64,000 bases of DNA from Solidesulfovibrio fructosivorans JJ] (GTDB lineage Bacteria; Desulfobacterota; Desulfovibrionia; Desulfovibrionales; Desulfovibrionaceae): positions 60,648 through 124,647 of the forward strand of contig NZ_AECZ01000012.1 in NCBI RefSeq assembly GCF_000179555.1, written 5' to 3'. A program made the position numbers and the translations under genes. Every line of letters begins with the position of its first letter. Positions within the stretch are counted from its first letter, which is position 1. The notes beneath the pieces were generated by a model that searched no databases, had not been told where the DNA came from, and was given only the letters and a program-made list of their open reading frames with translations. Positions 62,976 through 64,000 of this stretch are shown piece after piece.

Positions 62976-63147
62976 CCAGGGGGAAACTTTTTGAAAAAAG
63001 TTTCCCCCTGGACCCCCTTCAAAAACTTTTAACGGGGTGAGGGGGATACGTCCCCTTGCCCCCCTTTGAAAGTTTTTGGGGAGGGTGGGGGTCCGGGGGA
63101 GGGAACCCTTTTTTTCAAAAAAGGGTTCCCTCCCCCGACTCTTCCCC
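62976..63147. repeat. GC-rich palindromic repeats, copies B and C
   Basis: Copy B is a 36-base perfect palindrome at 62976-63011 (CCAGGGGGAAACTTTTT with loop GA), followed by AAAAACTTTTAACGGGG (the module in reverse orientation). Copy C is the plus-oriented module CTTTGAAAGTTTTTGGGGAG at 63064-63083 and a palindrome CGGGGGAGGGAACCC with T/A runs at 63094-63137. Copy B likely terminates metE and copy C faces the nrdG-type gene. Confidence 0.75.
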
Positions 63148-63159
63148 TCCCCTCCCCAA

Positions 63160-63873
63160 TCACCGCACGGTGATGGAGAGGCCGGGGGCTGTCTGGCGCA
63201 GCGTTTCCAGGAGCTCGTCCGGGAAGACGGCCGGTCCGGCGGCGCTGAGGTTTTCGTCGGCGCAGCCTTTGGGCTGGAAGGGCTGGATGACCCAGGTGGG
63301 GACTTCCTGCCGGTCCAGTTCGTCGGCCAGGGCGGTCATGTCCGTCGGGGTGAGCAGGGCTGGGTGCCAGGTGGTGCGCACTTCGAAGGCGACATGGGAC
63401 TGTTCCAGGAGTTGGAGGCTGGCCGAGGCTTGGGCCGCGCTTCCGGGGACGCCGGTGATGCGGCCATAGGCCGCGGCCGGGGCCTTGATGTCGCAGCCCA
63501 CCCAGTCGCAATAGGGCAGCGCGTCGGCCAGGGCGTCGGGGAACATGCCGGCCGTGTGCAGGCCGATCTTGAAGCCGAGGTCCCGTACGGCCGTCATGGC
63601 CGCCGGCAATCCCGGCTGCGCCGTGGGTTCGCCGCCGGAGAAGACCACCGCGTCGAGGAGCCCTTGCCGGCTTTCCAGCCAGGGCAGGGTGTCGGCGAAG
63701 GCCTCGTCGGCCTCGCCGTCGCTTTCGCGTAGGGTCGCGTTGTGGCAGTACGGACAGCGCCAGGGGCAGCCCCGGCAAAAAAGCACCGCCGCCAACTCGC
63801 CGGGGTAGTCCAGTGTGGAAAGCGGCATGCGGCCGCCGAGGCGCAATCCTTCTTCATTTCTTATCTTTTGCAT
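63160..63873 (-). CDS. Anaerobic ribonucleotide reductase activase, NrdG2-type radical SAM protein
   Basis: The 237-aa protein has the radical SAM cluster motif FCRGCPWRCPYCHNATL (CX3CX2C within it) and VVFSGGEPTAQPGL, typical of the TIGR02495 (NrdG2) family that activates class III ribonucleotide reductase or related glycyl radical enzymes. It has LDYPGELAAVLF at its start and TWHPALLTPTDM later. No nrdD is in the window, so the partner is elsewhere. Repeat sequences flank both sides. Confidence 0.87.
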   Translation of the reverse strand: MQKIRNEEGLRLGGRMPLSTLDYPGELAAVLFCRGCPWRCPYCHNATLRESDGEADEAFADTLPWLESRQGLLDAVVFSGGEPTAQPGLPAAMTAVRDLGFKIGLHTAGMFPDALADALPYCDWVGCDIKAPAAAYGRITGVPGSAAQASASLQLLEQSHVAFEVRTTWHPALLTPTDMTALADELDRQEVPTWVIQPFQPKGCADENLSAAGPAVFPDELLETLRQTAPGLSITVR

Positions 63874-63942
63874 TCGTACTTCCGCAAGGGAACGCCATCA
63901 CCGCACCGAATCCCATAGCGGGATTCCAGTTAACGTTCGTTC

Positions 63943-64000
63943 CCTTTGAAAGTTTTTGAAGGGGGGTCCGGGGGGAAACTTTTTTCAAAAAGTTTCCCCC
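63943..64000 (+). repeat. GC-rich palindromic repeat, copy D (cut by window end)
   Basis: The module CCTTTGAAAGTTTTTGAAGG is followed by a palindrome GGGGGAAACTTTTT-TC-AAAAAGTTTCCCCC at 63971-64000 that closely matches copy B in reverse orientation. It is probably a repeated terminator-like element of this genome. The window ends inside it. Confidence 0.75.

Overview
The window looks like a chromosome segment of a high-GC sulfate-reducing Desulfovibrionaceae (Desulfovibrio/Solidesulfovibrio type). The reasoning is by recognition: a Desulfovibrio-type outer-membrane porin, anaerobic metabolism genes (radical-SAM NrdG type, flavodoxin), B12 salvage, and a ferrosome-like iron cluster, all at high GC with strong Shine-Dalgarno sites. 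No rRNA, CRISPR array or replication origin was seen. One tRNA, Leu(UAA), is present.

Layout. 0-6 kb: a small Cys protein, a HAMP-SpoIIE phosphatase, a UvrD/PcrA-type helicase and a phosphodiesterase-like enzyme, all on the minus strand. 6.0-8.8 kb: tRNA-Leu, its terminator and a second HAMP-SpoIIE phosphatase. 8.9-16 kb: an MFS transporter, an OmpR-type two-component system, an ABC exporter with an exported partner, a COG4705-like membrane protein and a PepSY protein. 16-23.4 kb: a B12 uptake operon (TonB receptor, CbiZ, BtuF, BtuC, BtuD) behind a cobalamin riboswitch. It is flanked by debris that includes a frameshifted metE fragment. 23.4-29.9 kb: a MarR-controlled unit of RND exporter, LolA-like protein and outer-membrane protein, followed by a methyltransferase and a flavodoxin.

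30-44 kb is an accessory zone. It holds an IS256 element, a lower-GC block (LysR, a PAS-like sensor, a PocR-domain kinase), a TonB receptor, a complete IS3 element plus two IS3 remnants, a RES/DUF2384 toxin-antitoxin pair with a truncated Xre gene, an integrase pseudogene, and a second LysR divergent from a DUF169 gene. Several genes here are broken at G-runs.

45.6-53.7 kb is the most interesting part. Nine minus-strand genes sit behind a near-consensus promoter whose spacer is a Fur-box-like palindrome. They encode two P1B-type ATPases (one CPC, one SCA type), an HMA_2 protein, a MamC-like glycine-zipper membrane protein, a DUF5132-like protein, a PGQ-repeat protein carrying the same C-terminal membrane module, a two-helix His protein and a FeoA-repeat protein. 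This matches the published idea of fez (ferrosome) clusters, which build membrane-bounded iron granules.

54-60 kb is a glutamate acid-resistance locus (gadC, gadB) followed by a porin and an exported glutamine-amidotransferase-like protein. 60.3-63 kb is metE behind a cobalamin riboswitch and terminator, so B12 represses both B12 uptake and B12-independent methionine synthesis. The end carries an NrdG2-type radical SAM activase between GC-rich palindromic repeats.
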